Source of the DNA: Brevibacillus brevis NBRC 100599
GTDB taxonomy: Bacteria > Bacillota > Bacilli > Brevibacillales > Brevibacillaceae
DNA length: 64,000 bases
Direction of reading: 5' to 3'
NCBI RefSeq assembly: GCF_000010165.1
Contig: NC_012491.1
Coordinates: forward strand, 1,978,001 to 2,042,000
Below are positions 8,909 to 18,403 of this stretch, piece after piece; the stretch's first letter is position 1; each line of letters starts with the position of its first letter. The position numbers were made by a program, and so were the translations under genes. The notes beneath the pieces are model-generated. The model saw only the letters and a program-made list of their open reading frames with translations. It did no database searches and was not told where the DNA came from.

Positions 8909-9664
8909 ATGCTTCATCAATTTTCTCGTTGTGAATTGGCCTTCGGTCCCGAAGGTTTGGAAAAAATGAAAAATAGCTGCGTTGCTGTATTAGGAATTGG
9001 CGGAGTAGGTTCCTTTACAGTGGAAGCACTGGCGCGTACAGGTGTAGGCAAGCTCATTTTGGTAGATAAGGATGTAGTAGACATCACAAACATCAACCGC
9101 CAAATCCATGCGACGCTGAACACAGTCGGTCAAAAAAAGGCTGAGCTTATGAAGGAGCGCATTGCGACGATCAATCCAGAGTGCGAGGTCGTAACTCTCA
9201 ATATGTTCTACAATGAAGAAACAGCGGATGCGCTGTTCGAGCATGAACTGGATTACATCGTGGATGCGATGGATACCATGTCCGCGAAGCTCCATGTGAT
9301 TAAGGAAGCCAAGCGTCGCAATATCCCTATTATTTCTAGCATGGGTGCGGCCAACAAAATGGACCCGACCCGTTTTGAGGTTGCCGATATTTCCCAAACG
9401 AGTTATGATCCGATTGCAAAGGTCATTCGTCGTGAGCTGCGGAAAAGCGGTATCTACAAAGGGGTAAAAGTTGTATATTCCCGTGAGATTCCCGTAACCG
9501 TACGTGTAGATGTACGCGAACAGATCGTTTCTAACCCGGATTCACCGATTAGTAAAGTGCGGATGCCTCCAGCGAGCAATGCTTTCGTGCCTTCTGTAGC
9601 TGGTTTAATTTTGGCCAGTGTAGTGGCAAGAGATATTTTGGAGTGGCAGCCTGTAAAAGGATAG
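8909..9664 (+). CDS. tcdA: tRNA threonylcarbamoyladenosine dehydratase
   Basis: E1-like ThiF-family enzyme that converts t6A37 of tRNA to its cyclic form using ATP. The nucleotide-binding loop VLGIGGVGSFTVEALARTGVG lies near residue 30, the LVDKDVVDITNINRQ stretch follows, and the adenylation Asp lies in YIVDAMDT. At 251 aa it is normal for TcdA/YgdL/YrvM. The ATG at 8909 is 8 bases after AAAGGTGA and gives the family start MLHQFSR. rarA begins 6 bases after the stop, so the pair is probably cotranscribed, as in related genomes. Confidence 0.94.
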   Translation: MLHQFSRCELAFGPEGLEKMKNSCVAVLGIGGVGSFTVEALARTGVGKLILVDKDVVDITNINRQIHATLNTVGQKKAELMKERIATINPECEVVTLNMFYNEETADALFEHELDYIVDAMDTMSAKLHVIKEAKRRNIPIISSMGAANKMDPTRFEVADISQTSYDPIAKVIRRELRKSGIYKGVKVVYSREIPVTVRVDVREQIVSNPDSPISKVRMPPASNAFVPSVAGLILASVVARDILEWQPVKG

Positions 9665-9670
9665 TGGGAC

Positions 9671-11029
9671 ATGGATGATTTATTCACGTTTGCCTATGAC
9701 CAGCAGGGTGGCGGCAAACAGAAGCCATTGGCTGCACGGATGCGGCCGCAAACGATTCAGGATGTAATCGGGCAATCGCATATTTTGGCTCCTGGAAAGC
9801 TGCTTCGACGCGCGATTGAAGCAGATCAAGTGTCCTCTGTCATTTTTTACGGACCTCCGGGAACAGGGAAAACAACACTGGCAAAAGTCATTGCCCGAAC
9901 CACACGTACGCATTTCTCCGAGTTAAATGCCGTTACGGCCGGTGTCGCTGATATCCGCAAAGTAGTAGATGCAGCGAAGGAACGGCTCGTTATGGACAGT
10001 CAGCGGACAACCTTGTTCGTAGACGAGATACACCGCTTCAATAAATCACAACAGGATGCCCTTCTTCCTTATGTGGAGGAAGGCACGATTATTTTGATCG
10101 GCGCTACGACGGAGAATCCTTTTTTTGAGGTGAATCCGGCGCTTTTGTCGCGTTCACAAGTATTTTCCCTTCAATCGCTTTCTCATGAGGAATTAAAGCA
10201 GGTTATGGATCGGGCACTTACTGATGAAGAAAACGGATTGGCGGAGCTATTTGTCACTGTAGAACCGGAAGCGGCAGAGCATTTGGTTCAATACGCAGAA
10301 GGGGATGCCAGACGTTTGCTCAACGCATTGGAACTGGCGGTGACAACGACGCAACCAGGAGCAGATGGACGCATTACGGTGACATTGGACGTCGCCGTGG
10401 AATCCATTCAGCGCAGGGCAGTGCGCTACGATAAGAGTGGGGACAATCATTACGACACGATCTCGGCTTTTATTAAATCCATTCGTGGTTCTGATCCGGA
10501 CGCAGCTCTTTACTGGTTGGCGAGAATGATTGATGCCGGAGAAGATCCGCGGTTCATTTCTCGACGCTTGGTTATTTCGGCTTCAGAGGACATCGGAAAT
10601 GCTGACCCGCAAGCGATCACAGTTGCGATGTCCTGCTTTCAGGCGGTAGAATTGGTGGGGATGCCTGAAGGGCGTATCCCTTTAGCACAAGCGACGACGT
10701 ACCTAGCGACCGCCCCCAAAAGCAATGCTGCTTACAACGGAATTAATTCTGCGTTGGATCGTATCCGAACAGATGGTCACAAGCAAGTGCCGATTCATCT
10801 GCGAGATTCTGCTTACAAGGGAGCTGCGAAGCTGGGACACGGTCAGGGATATCTGTATCCGCATAACTATCCATATGGGTATGTACCTCAACAGTATCTG
10901 CCTGACGGTGTAAACTACTCGTTCTACCAGCCAAAGGATCACGGCTATGAGCGTCACATTCGCCGCTTTCAGGAAGAAAGACAGAAGATGGATGAACGTG
11001 GATTGCCAAGGAAAAACTCCCCCGAATAA
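9671..11029 (+). CDS. rarA: RarA/MgsA-type AAA+ ATPase (replication-associated recombination)
   Basis: AAA+ ATPase related to clamp-loader and RuvB proteins that acts at stalled forks. Walker A is [10 protein letters not shown] (about residues 57-66), Walker [11 protein letters not shown] and sensor 1 [13 protein letters not shown] tetramerisation/MgsA C-terminal half contains [23 protein letters not shown]. The length of 452 aa is typical. The stop codon lies inside a hairpin that serves as terminator for the small gene on the opposite strand. Confidence 0.95.
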   Translation: MDDLFTFAYDQQGGGKQKPLAARMRPQTIQDVIGQSHILAPGKLLRRAIEADQVSSVIFYGPPGTGKTTLAKVIARTTRTHFSELNAVTAGVADIRKVVDAAKERLVMDSQRTTLFVDEIHRFNKSQQDALLPYVEEGTIILIGATTENPFFEVNPALLSRSQVFSLQSLSHEELKQVMDRALTDEENGLAELFVTVEPEAAEHLVQYAEGDARRLLNALELAVTTTQPGADGRITVTLDVAVESIQRRAVRYDKSGDNHYDTISAFIKSIRGSDPDAALYWLARMIDAGEDPRFISRRLVISASEDIGNADPQAITVAMSCFQAVELVGMPEGRIPLAQATTYLATAPKSNAAYNGINSALDRIRTDGHKQVPIHLRDSAYKGAAKLGHGQGYLYPHNYPYGYVPQQYLPDGVNYSFYQPKDHGYERHIRRFQEERQKMDERGLPRKNSPE

Positions 11030-11037
11030 TGGGGGAG
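11016..11037 (-). terminator. Terminator overlapping the rarA stop codon
   Basis: CTCCCCC and GGGGGAG enclose the loop GAATAAT. On the minus strand the hairpin is followed by TTTTT, so it ends the small gene at 11046-11225. The rarA TAA is in the loop, so rarA mRNA also ends its coding part in this structure. Confidence 0.8.
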
Positions 11038-11045
11038 CTAACATG

Positions 11046-11225
11046 TTAAGTGCGGACATTTCCGCCTGGTTTATTGGGCAAATCACCGTTTTCATTCGGC
11101 TGTTTGCTCTGCTCACTCGCACCGTAACGGGCTTTGTGAGCAATCGTGCCTGCGGGTTGGTCGTACAAGGTTTCGGACGGGTGGTTGGGACCTCGTTCCG
11201 AGCGTTTGTTCGTTGTCATCTGCAT
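11046..11225 (-). CDS. Small hydrophilic protein, 59 aa, opposite strand between rarA and cymR
   Basis: Below the usual ORF length cut but well supported. An ATG lies a few bases after GGGGGTG, a 59-codon frame follows, and a T-tailed hairpin lies directly downstream. The product is highly polar, begins MQMTTNKRSERGPNHPSETL and is rich in Asn, Pro, Gly and Lys, with no cysteines and no hydrophobic segment. The composition suggests an intrinsically disordered protein. I do not recognise a family. The plus-strand frames here have no credible start. Confidence 0.75.
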   Translation of the reverse strand: MQMTTNKRSERGPNHPSETLYDQPAGTIAHKARYGASEQSKQPNENGDLPNKPGGNVRT

Positions 11226-11316
11226 ATCACCCCCTAAGATGTTAGTGTGTCCCTCGATACAGAAGACATGTAGGGGGCGGGCGCGTATTACCGATACAAA
11301 GAGGAGAGTTGTTAAC

Positions 11317-11736
11317 GTGAAGATTTCAACGAAAGGACGTTACGGGCTGACGATCATGATGGAATTGGCCAACCGTTGCGGAGAAGGGCCGACTTCCCTG
11401 CGGAGCATCGCCCAAAAACATGATTTGTCCGAGCATTATTTGGAGCAATTGATTGCACCTCTGCGTAACGCGGGTTTGGTAAAGAGTATCCGTGGCGCAT
11501 ATGGCGGTTATGTTCTGGCGAAGCAGCCGGATGAGATTTCTGCTGGCGATGTGATTCGCGTGCTGGAAGGACCGATCAGCCCTGTGGAATTTGCAGAGGA
11601 AGAAGACCCGGCTAAGCGTTTTTTATGGCTGCGTATTCGGGATAGTATTTCTTCTGTTTTGGATTCGACATCCCTTCAAGACTTGATCAGTTTTGAGGAC
11701 GATGGTCCTGCCGATAATTATATGTTTTATATCTAG
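11317..11736 (+). CDS. cymR: Rrf2-family regulator, CymR-like
   Basis: Winged-helix repressor of the Rrf2 family. The N-terminus MKISTKGRYGLTIMMELANR and the recognition region LRSIAQKHDLSEHYLEQLIAPLRNAGLV are typical. The three clustered cysteines of the iron-sulfur regulator IscR are absent, which fits CymR, the cysteine-metabolism repressor that works with CysK in Firmicutes. The GTG start at 11317 lies 10 bases after GAGGAG; 139 aa. A cysteine desulfurase lies next door, as in B. subtilis, but a 172-bp repeat separates the two genes here. Confidence 0.9.
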   Translation: MKISTKGRYGLTIMMELANRCGEGPTSLRSIAQKHDLSEHYLEQLIAPLRNAGLVKSIRGAYGGYVLAKQPDEISAGDVIRVLEGPISPVEFAEEEDPAKRFLWLRIRDSISSVLDSTSLQDLISFEDDGPADNYMFYI

Positions 11737-11745
11737 AATGTAAGA

Positions 11746-11917
11746 GGTTGTTCAAAAAGTCGTCTTTTGATCACGAAGTAGCTCAGAAAGCTAATTCGAC
11801 ATCGAATCTGGCGTTCACCTCCGAAGTCCGGTGCTCATGTAGATTACCTACACTCCGCTCCTCCTTCGTTCGGTTCTCGCCATCTTCTCGGTGCTAAAAA
11901 GCGGACTTTTTGAACAC
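11746..11917. repeat. Interspersed repeat with inverted ends, about 172 bp
   Basis: The element begins GGTTGTTCAAAAAGTC and ends GCGGACTTTTTGAACAC, so its ends are inverted repeats of TTCAAAAAGTC. The interior has no open frame. A collapsed copy holding only the ends lies at 29764-29795 in the other orientation. This looks like a small non-autonomous element; I recall similar sequences scattered through Brevibacillus and Paenibacillus genomes. It sits between cymR and the desulfurase gene, where it could act as a terminator or RNA-processing site. Confidence 0.75.
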
Positions 11918-11946
11918 GTACTATAAGTTGGTAGAAGGTGACGGCA

Positions 11947-13092
11947 TTGTCAGAGCGAATGTATTTTGACCATGCAGCTACTACGCCGGTGCATCCGCGT
12001 GTAGTTGCTGCTATGACTCCCTATTTGACTCAAGTATACGGGAATCCATCCAGTGTCCATGGTGCAGGTCGCGAAGCACGAAAAGCGTTGGAGCATGCGA
12101 GAGACACGATTGCCGACTTTATGGATGCTGATCCGCAATCGCTCATCTTTACGAGTGGCGGGACAGAGGCGGACAATATGGCAATCATCGGTGCCGCAAT
12201 GGCACAGCGCGAACGTGGTCGTCACGTCATTACTTCGCAAATCGAGCACCATGCAGTCTTGCATGCTTGTGAATTTTTGGAGCAGGCAGGATTTGAAGTG
12301 ACGTACTTGCCTGTTGACCAGACAGGCATGGTCCGTTTGGAAGACCTGAAACAATCGGTTCGTCCGGATACGGTACTGGTGTCTATTATGTACGGCAACA
12401 ACGAAGTAGGAACGATCCAGCCCATCGAGGAAATGGGTACCTTTCTGCGTGAAAAAGGGATTGTTTTTCATACAGATGCTGTACAGGCTTTTGGTGTACT
12501 GCCTGTCCATGTACGAAAGCTGCCTGTTGATATGCTCTCGGTATCCGCCCATAAAATTAATGGGCCAAAAGGAGTCGGCGCTTTGTATTTAGCGCGTAAG
12601 GTTCCGTTTTCCCCGATTTTGCACGGCGGTTCGCAAGAGCGCAAGCGCAGAGCAGGAACGGAAAACCTGGCCGGGATTGTTGGGTTTGCCGAAGCGACGA
12701 GGGTCGCTGGCGAGGAAATGGCGGAGCGAGTTGAAAAGTATAAGCAGATGAAAGCAGCGATGATCGCAGTCTGGCAGGAAGCAGGAATTACGTTCTGCCT
12801 GAATGGACATCGCGAGCAGGCATTGCCACATATTTTAAATGTGTCCTTCCCTGGCGCCCATACAGAAACCATGCTGATGAATCTGGATATCGCCAAAATT
12901 GCAGCAGCGAGCGGCTCAGCTTGTACATCTGGATCACTAGAGCTGTCACACGTTCTAAAAGCAATGCACTTGGACGAGAAGATTGCTCTTTCAGCCATTC
13001 GTTTCAGCTTTGGGATTACGAATACGGTGGAAGAGGCGAAGGAAGCTGCTACAGCGGTTGCTGCGATTGTGAAGCGCTTGGTACGCGAATAA
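11947..13092 (+). CDS. Cysteine desulfurase (IscS/NifS-like)
   Basis: PLP enzyme that takes sulfur from cysteine for tRNA thiolation or cluster assembly. Visible are the N-terminal YFDHAATTPVHP, the PLP region TSGGTEADNMAI, the lysine in VSAHKINGPKGVG and the active-site cysteine in GSACTSGS. At 381 aa it is normal for the class I enzymes near CymR (YrvO in B. subtilis). The TTG at 11947 follows AAGGTG at 6 bases; the GTG at 11938 and ATG at 11959 are in frame. The tRNA thiouridylase gene mnmA/trmU that often follows is not here; a terminator and a chemoreceptor gene come next. Confidence 0.93.
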   Translation: MSERMYFDHAATTPVHPRVVAAMTPYLTQVYGNPSSVHGAGREARKALEHARDTIADFMDADPQSLIFTSGGTEADNMAIIGAAMAQRERGRHVITSQIEHHAVLHACEFLEQAGFEVTYLPVDQTGMVRLEDLKQSVRPDTVLVSIMYGNNEVGTIQPIEEMGTFLREKGIVFHTDAVQAFGVLPVHVRKLPVDMLSVSAHKINGPKGVGALYLARKVPFSPILHGGSQERKRRAGTENLAGIVGFAEATRVAGEEMAERVEKYKQMKAAMIAVWQEAGITFCLNGHREQALPHILNVSFPGAHTETMLMNLDIAKIAAASGSACTSGSLELSHVLKAMHLDEKIALSAIRFSFGITNTVEEAKEAATAVAAIVKRLVRE

Positions 13093-13104
13093 CGAAGGAT
13101 GAAA

Positions 13105-13135
13105 GCCGTTTGGGTAAAGCCAAGCGGTTTTTTCA
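13105..13135 (+). terminator. Terminator after the cysteine desulfurase gene
   Basis: CCGTTTGG and CCAAGCGG form the stem, followed by TTTTTT. Confidence 0.85.
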
Positions 13136-13264
13136 TTGGAGCAAAAATGGGTTTCTTATTGGAGTTTGTGGTGAATTGTGGAAGAGGATGGTAAAATGAT
13201 GCTGTAGTACTGATTCCGAAGAACTACTATACAATTCGGATCATCCGATAAGGAGAGGACTTTC

Positions 13265-14929
13265 ATGTTGGCCAGACGCTACTCTATTCGCTACAAACTG
13301 GTGTTTACAATACTCATCCTAACCATGCTTCCATTAATGGTCGTCGGTTATATCCAATTTGAAAATGCGCGCAGCGCGCTATACAAGCTCGCTGTATCTG
13401 ACTTGCAATACATAACGGAAATAAAGGCACGCGAGCTGGCTGATTACACGCAAGAGGCAACGAGTAGTGAGCGGAACAGACAGAAAATTAACGAAATAAC
13501 ACGCGAGGTGGCCGAAAAATATTACAAGCCAAATGGCATGGTTGGCTACGCCTATATCTTGGATGCGAGTGGAATCGCCATCTTTCATCCAGACCCGAAA
13601 GTTGAGAATACCTCTTTGGCGAATGAACCATTCACGCAAGTCATGCTCGCTCAAAAAAACGGCTGGATCGAATATGAATTCGGAGGCTCAACCAAAGTGG
13701 CGGCGTATAAGCAGCTGCCGAACGGGTGGATTCTTGTTATTGGCAGCTACGAGAATGATTTGCTGACGACGATTGAGAGCAGTCGTCCGATGATGTTTCT
13801 CCTCAGCCTGATAAGTGCTAGCTTAGCGCTGGTTACAGGTATTTTTATTGTCAACAAGCTGGTACGACCGCTAAATGAGCTGGTAACGGCAATGAAACGT
13901 GCAGAGACAGGAGATTTGACCTCGCAAGTGACTGTTCGTTCCCGGGACGAGCTTGGGGAATTATCGTCGATGTACAATGAGATGATGGGAGTATTTCGCA
14001 GCATGGTCAACGAGGTGCAGCGAGTAGCCCAGCAAGTCGCGGCAGCGTCGGAAGAATTAACAGCGAGTGCGACAGAAAGTGCGCGTGCTTCCGAACAGAT
14101 TTCCATCGCTTCCTCGGAAATCGCTACGGGTTCCGAACAACAAAAACAAACGGTGACGGATACGGTACGCTTTTTGTCTCGCATCGGTGGAGATATCCAA
14201 CTCATTGCGGCCTCGACTTCTCAAGTCAATGCTGATGCGACAGACGCGAATCGATTGGCGCAAGTTGGGGAAGGCAAGCTGCACGAGCTCGTACAAGAAA
14301 TGGATCAAATCACGGATCACGCCCGTCGTACAGAGCAGGTTATCCGCGAGCTTGGCTCTCAATCCGAGCAAATCATCGGTATCATAACGATCATTCGTCA
14401 AATATCTAACCAGACGAATCTATTGGCTTTGAATGCCGCCATCGAGGCTGCACGGGCGGGGGAACAGGGACGTGGCTTTGCGGTTGTGGCTCAAGAGGTG
14501 CGTAAGCTGGCTGAGCAATCGGGTGCAGCTGCAGAAGAGATCGCAGGCTTGATTCATACGATCCATACAGATATTCTCGCGGCTGTAACGGAAATGGGAA
14601 CGACTGCTGTCGCTATCCAGGATGGACGCGAAGGAGTGGCGCAGGCAGGAGACAGCTTCCAACAAATCTTGGTGGCTGTTCAAGACGTCAGCCAGCAAGT
14701 ACATCGTATGAATGATGCAGCTCAAGCGATTCATCGCGATACAGTTCAATTGGTGAGTCACTCCGAAAAAATTGATGGACTTGCGGAGATAGCGGCCAGA
14801 GATACACAGGAAGTGGCAGCAGCGTCCGAAGAACAGTCAGCAACGTCTGAGGAAATGACGGCAGCATCCGAAACGCTTGCGAAAATGGCGGAGCAGTTGT
14901 CAGAACAAGTAAAACGATTTACAATTTAA
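13265..14929 (+). CDS. Methyl-accepting chemotaxis protein
   Basis: Membrane chemoreceptor of 554 aa. TM1 (about 12-32, [19 protein letters not shown]) is followed by an extracellular Cache-like sensor (about 35-170, with [17 protein letters not shown] and the [10 protein letters not shown] return), TM2 (about 175-197), HAMP ([23 protein letters not shown]) and a coiled-coil signalling domain. The CheA/CheW hairpin is [20 protein letters not shown]. The start has AAGGAGAGGA just upstream. The ligand cannot be told from sequence. It is flanked by terminators on both sides, so it is a single-gene unit. Confidence 0.94.
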   Translation: MLARRYSIRYKLVFTILILTMLPLMVVGYIQFENARSALYKLAVSDLQYITEIKARELADYTQEATSSERNRQKINEITREVAEKYYKPNGMVGYAYILDASGIAIFHPDPKVENTSLANEPFTQVMLAQKNGWIEYEFGGSTKVAAYKQLPNGWILVIGSYENDLLTTIESSRPMMFLLSLISASLALVTGIFIVNKLVRPLNELVTAMKRAETGDLTSQVTVRSRDELGELSSMYNEMMGVFRSMVNEVQRVAQQVAAASEELTASATESARASEQISIASSEIATGSEQQKQTVTDTVRFLSRIGGDIQLIAASTSQVNADATDANRLAQVGEGKLHELVQEMDQITDHARRTEQVIRELGSQSEQIIGIITIIRQISNQTNLLALNAAIEAARAGEQGRGFAVVAQEVRKLAEQSGAAAEEIAGLIHTIHTDILAAVTEMGTTAVAIQDGREGVAQAGDSFQQILVAVQDVSQQVHRMNDAAQAIHRDTVQLVSHSEKIDGLAEIAARDTQEVAAASEEQSATSEEMTAASETLAKMAEQLSEQVKRFTI

Positions 14930-14942
14930 GACGAGCCTATGA

Positions 14943-14974
14943 GAAATCCACTTTCCAAAAGAAGTGGATTTTTC
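14943..14974 (+). terminator. Terminator after the chemoreceptor gene
   Basis: AAATCCACTT pairs with AAGTGGATTT around the loop TCCAAAAG, followed by a T-run. Confidence 0.85.
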
Positions 14975-15011
14975 CTTTCTGGAACGGTTTTTTATGTAAG
15001 GAGGCGTTTAG

Positions 15012-17273
15012 ATGGATGAGCAGCAGTCAATCTCGCTGTTTGCGGAAACCTACATTCGAGGATTTGTTTCTCAAGAAATTTTTTACAATGAAGAAACCTG
15101 GTACGGAGTTATCCGTCTTAAGATAGAAGAGACTACCGAATCGATTAAAGAATCGGAGGTCATTATTGTCGGTAATTTTCCTCGCCCGCATCCAGATGAG
15201 CTGTACACCTTTTACGGTGAATGGAAAACACATGCTCGTTTTGGACAGCAGTACGTAGCAAAACGCTATGAACGTGAAACGCCGAAAACATTGGCAGGGG
15301 TAGAGCGCTACTTAGCCAGTGGCTTGTTTCAAGGGATCGGAAAGAAGATGGCCAAACGAATTGTCGAGCAGCTCGGGGTAGATGCACTGTCGATTATCGC
15401 AGACTTCCCAGAGCGATTGGCTGAGGTACCAGGCATTTCTGAACAACGTGCCAAAACGATCTATGATTCCGTGGTCGAGCATCGCTCCTTGGAAAGTGCC
15501 ATGGTTTTCTTGTACGACTTCGGCATTGGTGTGAACATGGCACTGCGTATTTATCAGACCTACAAGATAGAAACGATGACAGTGCTGAAGGAAGAGCCTT
15601 ACCGTTTGATTGAGGATGTCGTAGGAATCGGCTTTAAGCGAGCAGATGACATTGCACGAGCAACTGGGATTGCTGCTTCCTCAGAAGAACGTGTGAAGGC
15701 GGCGGCTCTCTTTATGTTGCAGGAGGCATCGTATTCGGAAGGGCATGTTTATTTGCCTGTGGAGGAGCTTTGTGAAAAAACACTGCGCCTTCTCGAAGAG
15801 TGCGGGGGGCACGTCTTTTCCGGAGACGATATTCAACTGGCAGTGGAAGCCCTGTTCGTGTCGAGCAAAATTGCCTGGGAAGATGAGCGGGTTTATTTGC
15901 CCTCGCTGTTTTTTGCCGAGCTTGGTCTAGCCAAAAGACTGCGTCACTTCGCATCACGGGATGAATTCGGTACGTTTCCGACATCGGAATTTTACCGTGC
16001 GTTAGGGGCGGTCGAGGATGAGCTGGGGATTACGTATGCCCAGACGCAGCGTGATGCCATTGAACAGGCGATCAAAGCAGGTTTGATGCTGTTGACAGGG
16101 GGACCTGGTACGGGGAAAACGACAGTCATTCGTGGGATATGTCGTGTCTTTTCTCAGCTTCATGGATTGTCGCTGGACTTGAAAAAATACAACGAAGAAA
16201 ATCCATTCCCGATCGTTCTTGTGGCTCCTACCGGACGTGCAGCAAAACGTATGACAGAGACTACGGGTTTACCTGCAATGACCATCCATCGCTTGCTCGG
16301 TTACAAAGGGGAGAGCTTTGAGCATGACGCGGAGCACCCAATCCGTGGACGGCTATTAATTGTGGATGAAATGTCCATGGTCGATATCTGGCTTGCCAAT
16401 CAATTGTTTCGTGCGGTTCCAGACGACATGCAGATCATCATGGTAGGTGACCCTGACCAGTTGCCTTCTGTAGGACCGGGCAACGTTCTGCTGGATATGA
16501 TCCGATCTGGATTGCTTCCGTTGGTACAGCTGACAGAAATTTATCGGCAAGCTGAAGAGTCTACCATTATTCGGTTGGCCCATGATGTACGCAAGGGGAA
16601 TGTACCGGCAGATTTGCTTCACACCACCCCGGATCGGCGATTCTTCACAAGTTTGCCACAAGAAGTTCCGGAAGCAGTGAAACAAATTTGCTTCGGAGCC
16701 GTAAAAAAAGGATATACGGCAAAAGATGTTCAGGTATTAGCCCCTATCTATAAAGGTAATGCCGGTGTGAACCGGTTGAATGAAGAATTGCAGGAGCTGT
16801 TTAATCCGAAAACGCCGCAAAAGCGTGAAGTTACTTTTGGAGAGACGACGTTCCGTACAGGAGACAAGGTTCTGCAATTGGTGAACAATGCTGAAGAACA
16901 GGTGTTTAACGGTGACATGGGTGAGATCGTCGCCATCTTTTTCCCGAATGAAAATGCGGAGAACCAGGAGATGCTGGTCGCTGCCTTTGATAACAGGGAA
17001 GTGGTGTACAAGCGTTCGGATTACCATCAGCTGACGCTTGCCTACTGCTGCTCGGTTCATAAGTCTCAAGGTAGTGAATTTCCGATTGTGATCATGCCGT
17101 TTGTCAAAAGTTACTACCGTATGCTCAGACGTAAGTTGGTCTATACCGGGATCACCCGGAGCAAATCATTCCTCATCATGTGTGGAGAGCCGGATGCGTT
17201 CCGTGCTGCTGTAGAGTCTGATGAGGAAGGGGTACGGTACAGTTATTTGGAGGAACGGCTAAAGCAAGAGTGA
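15012..17273 (+). CDS. recD2: RecD2-type ATP-dependent DNA helicase
   Basis: SF1B 5'-3' helicase of the RecBC-independent RecD2 class, acting in repair and fork maintenance. The N-terminal region (about 1-330) holds helix-hairpin-helix elements (LASGLFQGIGKKMAKRIVE, LAEVPGISEQRAKTIYD). Walker A is GGPGTGKTTVIRG, motif II VDEMSMVD, motif III MVGDPDQLPSVGPG and the C-terminal motif VHKSQGSEFPIVIMP. Its 753 aa fit the family. An AAGGAGG site precedes the ATG. Three small genes follow on the same strand. Confidence 0.95.
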   Translation: MDEQQSISLFAETYIRGFVSQEIFYNEETWYGVIRLKIEETTESIKESEVIIVGNFPRPHPDELYTFYGEWKTHARFGQQYVAKRYERETPKTLAGVERYLASGLFQGIGKKMAKRIVEQLGVDALSIIADFPERLAEVPGISEQRAKTIYDSVVEHRSLESAMVFLYDFGIGVNMALRIYQTYKIETMTVLKEEPYRLIEDVVGIGFKRADDIARATGIAASSEERVKAAALFMLQEASYSEGHVYLPVEELCEKTLRLLEECGGHVFSGDDIQLAVEALFVSSKIAWEDERVYLPSLFFAELGLAKRLRHFASRDEFGTFPTSEFYRALGAVEDELGITYAQTQRDAIEQAIKAGLMLLTGGPGTGKTTVIRGICRVFSQLHGLSLDLKKYNEENPFPIVLVAPTGRAAKRMTETTGLPAMTIHRLLGYKGESFEHDAEHPIRGRLLIVDEMSMVDIWLANQLFRAVPDDMQIIMVGDPDQLPSVGPGNVLLDMIRSGLLPLVQLTEIYRQAEESTIIRLAHDVRKGNVPADLLHTTPDRRFFTSLPQEVPEAVKQICFGAVKKGYTAKDVQVLAPIYKGNAGVNRLNEELQELFNPKTPQKREVTFGETTFRTGDKVLQLVNNAEEQVFNGDMGEIVAIFFPNENAENQEMLVAAFDNREVVYKRSDYHQLTLAYCCSVHKSQGSEFPIVIMPFVKSYYRMLRRKLVYTGITRSKSFLIMCGEPDAFRAAVESDEEGVRYSYLEERLKQE

Positions 17274-17347
17274 AGTTGGAACCATTTGCGCCGAATGGGC
17301 GCGTCCATTTCGCCTGATACTAACAAGGCGGAAGGGGGATGTCCCAC

Positions 17348-17827
17348 ATGCGCAAGGCAATGGATGCAGTCGGATTGCCAGTTGTTTGCCTTCAAACAGG
17401 CGAGACGATTGGAACCGTGCGTGACATTCTTTGCGACTCCACTTGGCATGTACGAGGAGTCTTGCTGAGCGAACAGGGCTGGTTCCAATCAGGTACCTAT
17501 ATTCCTGCCGAACATATTCATGCGGTCGGGGAGTCCTGCCTTACCGTATCGGGAAAAGACGCGATCACGCCCTTACCTCATCTCGCCGGACTAGAGCCTG
17601 TCGGCATTGTGACGGGAAAGACAAAGTTAAAAGGAAAAGCGGTGATTACCGCTTCTGGAGAATGTTTGGGGAGGCTGGAAGATGTTTACTTTTCAGCCAA
17701 CTGGGAGAAACTTGTAGGGTACGAACTATCAAATGGCTGGTTTGCAGATATTACGGAAGGGCGAAAGCGCCTCCCTGCACCAGCATCCGTTATCATCGGG
17801 GAAGAAAACCTGATCGTGCCGGACTAG
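17348..17827 (+). CDS. PRC-barrel domain protein, YrrD-like
   Basis: Two PRC-barrel-like halves are visible: GLPVVCLQTGETIGTVRDILCD at the N-terminus and GKAVITASGECLGRLEDVYFS in the second half. PRC barrels are small beta domains found in RimM and photosynthetic reaction centres; the role of the stand-alone form is unknown. I prefer the ATG at 17348 (GGGGG 9 bases upstream) to the ATG at 17339, which directly abuts that site. It lies downstream of recD2, the same neighbour as yrrD in B. subtilis. Confidence 0.8.
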   Translation: MRKAMDAVGLPVVCLQTGETIGTVRDILCDSTWHVRGVLLSEQGWFQSGTYIPAEHIHAVGESCLTVSGKDAITPLPHLAGLEPVGIVTGKTKLKGKAVITASGECLGRLEDVYFSANWEKLVGYELSNGWFADITEGRKRLPAPASVIIGEENLIVPD

Positions 17828-17861
17828 TTCGTGGCCAGGCGTGAAAGGGAGGAAAAGCGTG

Positions 17862-18068
17862 ATGCGTGTCATATGCCCGAATTGCAGTTCCAAAGACGTA
17901 GGCAAGATTGGAACCAATCAATACTATTGCTGGAACTGCTTTATAGAAATGAGCGTTTCCAATGAGCAGATCGCTTCTGTCTACCAAGTTGAGGAAGATG
18001 GATCTTTGCATTCGCTCAACGATCTGTTTATTGAGGAACAGACAGTAACCGCTCACTTGAATATGTAG
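17862..18068 (+). CDS. Small zinc-ribbon protein, 68 aa
   Basis: The N-terminus MRVICPNCSSKDVGKIG and the following YYCWNCFIEMSV give two CxxC knuckles about 20 residues apart, a classic zinc ribbon. The C-terminal half is acidic and loop-rich. The GTG at 17859 or ATG at 17862 is preceded by GGAGG. It is likely cotranscribed with the PRC-barrel gene. Function unknown; proteins of this type often bind nucleic acid. Confidence 0.8.
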   Translation: MRVICPNCSSKDVGKIGTNQYYCWNCFIEMSVSNEQIASVYQVEEDGSLHSLNDLFIEEQTVTAHLNM

Positions 18069-18104
18069 TGGATTTGAGCGGCAAATCCAATGGAGGTGGC
18101 ACGC

Positions 18105-18290
18105 TTGTTCACTCGAAGCCTGTTGCGGGTTCTGGCCACAAGCGGAATTGTGGCGATCATTGGCTATTGGTTGGCTCCGCGACGTCGCAGTCGGTTTTCA
18201 TTGAATTGGAATCAGTTGCCCTTCTCCATGCGTGATGTAACGCGTATGTGGAAATCAGGTCGCAAGCTGATGCGTGCCGTTACTCGTTAA
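18105..18290 (+). CDS. Small membrane-anchored basic protein, 61 aa
   Basis: The TTG start lies 6 bases after GGAGGTGG; the ATG at 18090 is upstream of that site. The product has one hydrophobic stretch (VLATSGIVAIIGYWLA), then a very basic segment (PRRRSRF) and a basic C-terminus, which predicts an N-out single-pass protein. No family recognised. A terminator follows, closing the recD2-led run of genes. Confidence 0.65.
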   Translation: MFTRSLLRVLATSGIVAIIGYWLAPRRRSRFSLNWNQLPFSMRDVTRMWKSGRKLMRAVTR

Positions 18291-18318
18291 CACAAAATGT
18301 GAATTGGAACGTAAACAA

Positions 18319-18353
18319 ACACCCGAACATACACTGTGTTCGGGTGCTTTTTT
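18319..18353 (+). terminator. Terminator of the recD2 gene run
   Basis: CACCCGAACA and TGTTCGGGTG form the stem, followed by TTTTTTC. Confidence 0.85.
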
Positions 18354-18363
18354 CGCCATACAT

Positions 18364-18395
18364 GAAAAAGCTCCGTCGTGGAAATGACGGAGCTT
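18364..18395 (-). terminator. Terminator of the TerC-family gene
   Basis: On the minus strand AGCTCCGTC pairs with GACGGAGCT, followed by TTTTT. Confidence 0.8.
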
Positions 18396-18403
18396 GCGTT
18401 GTA

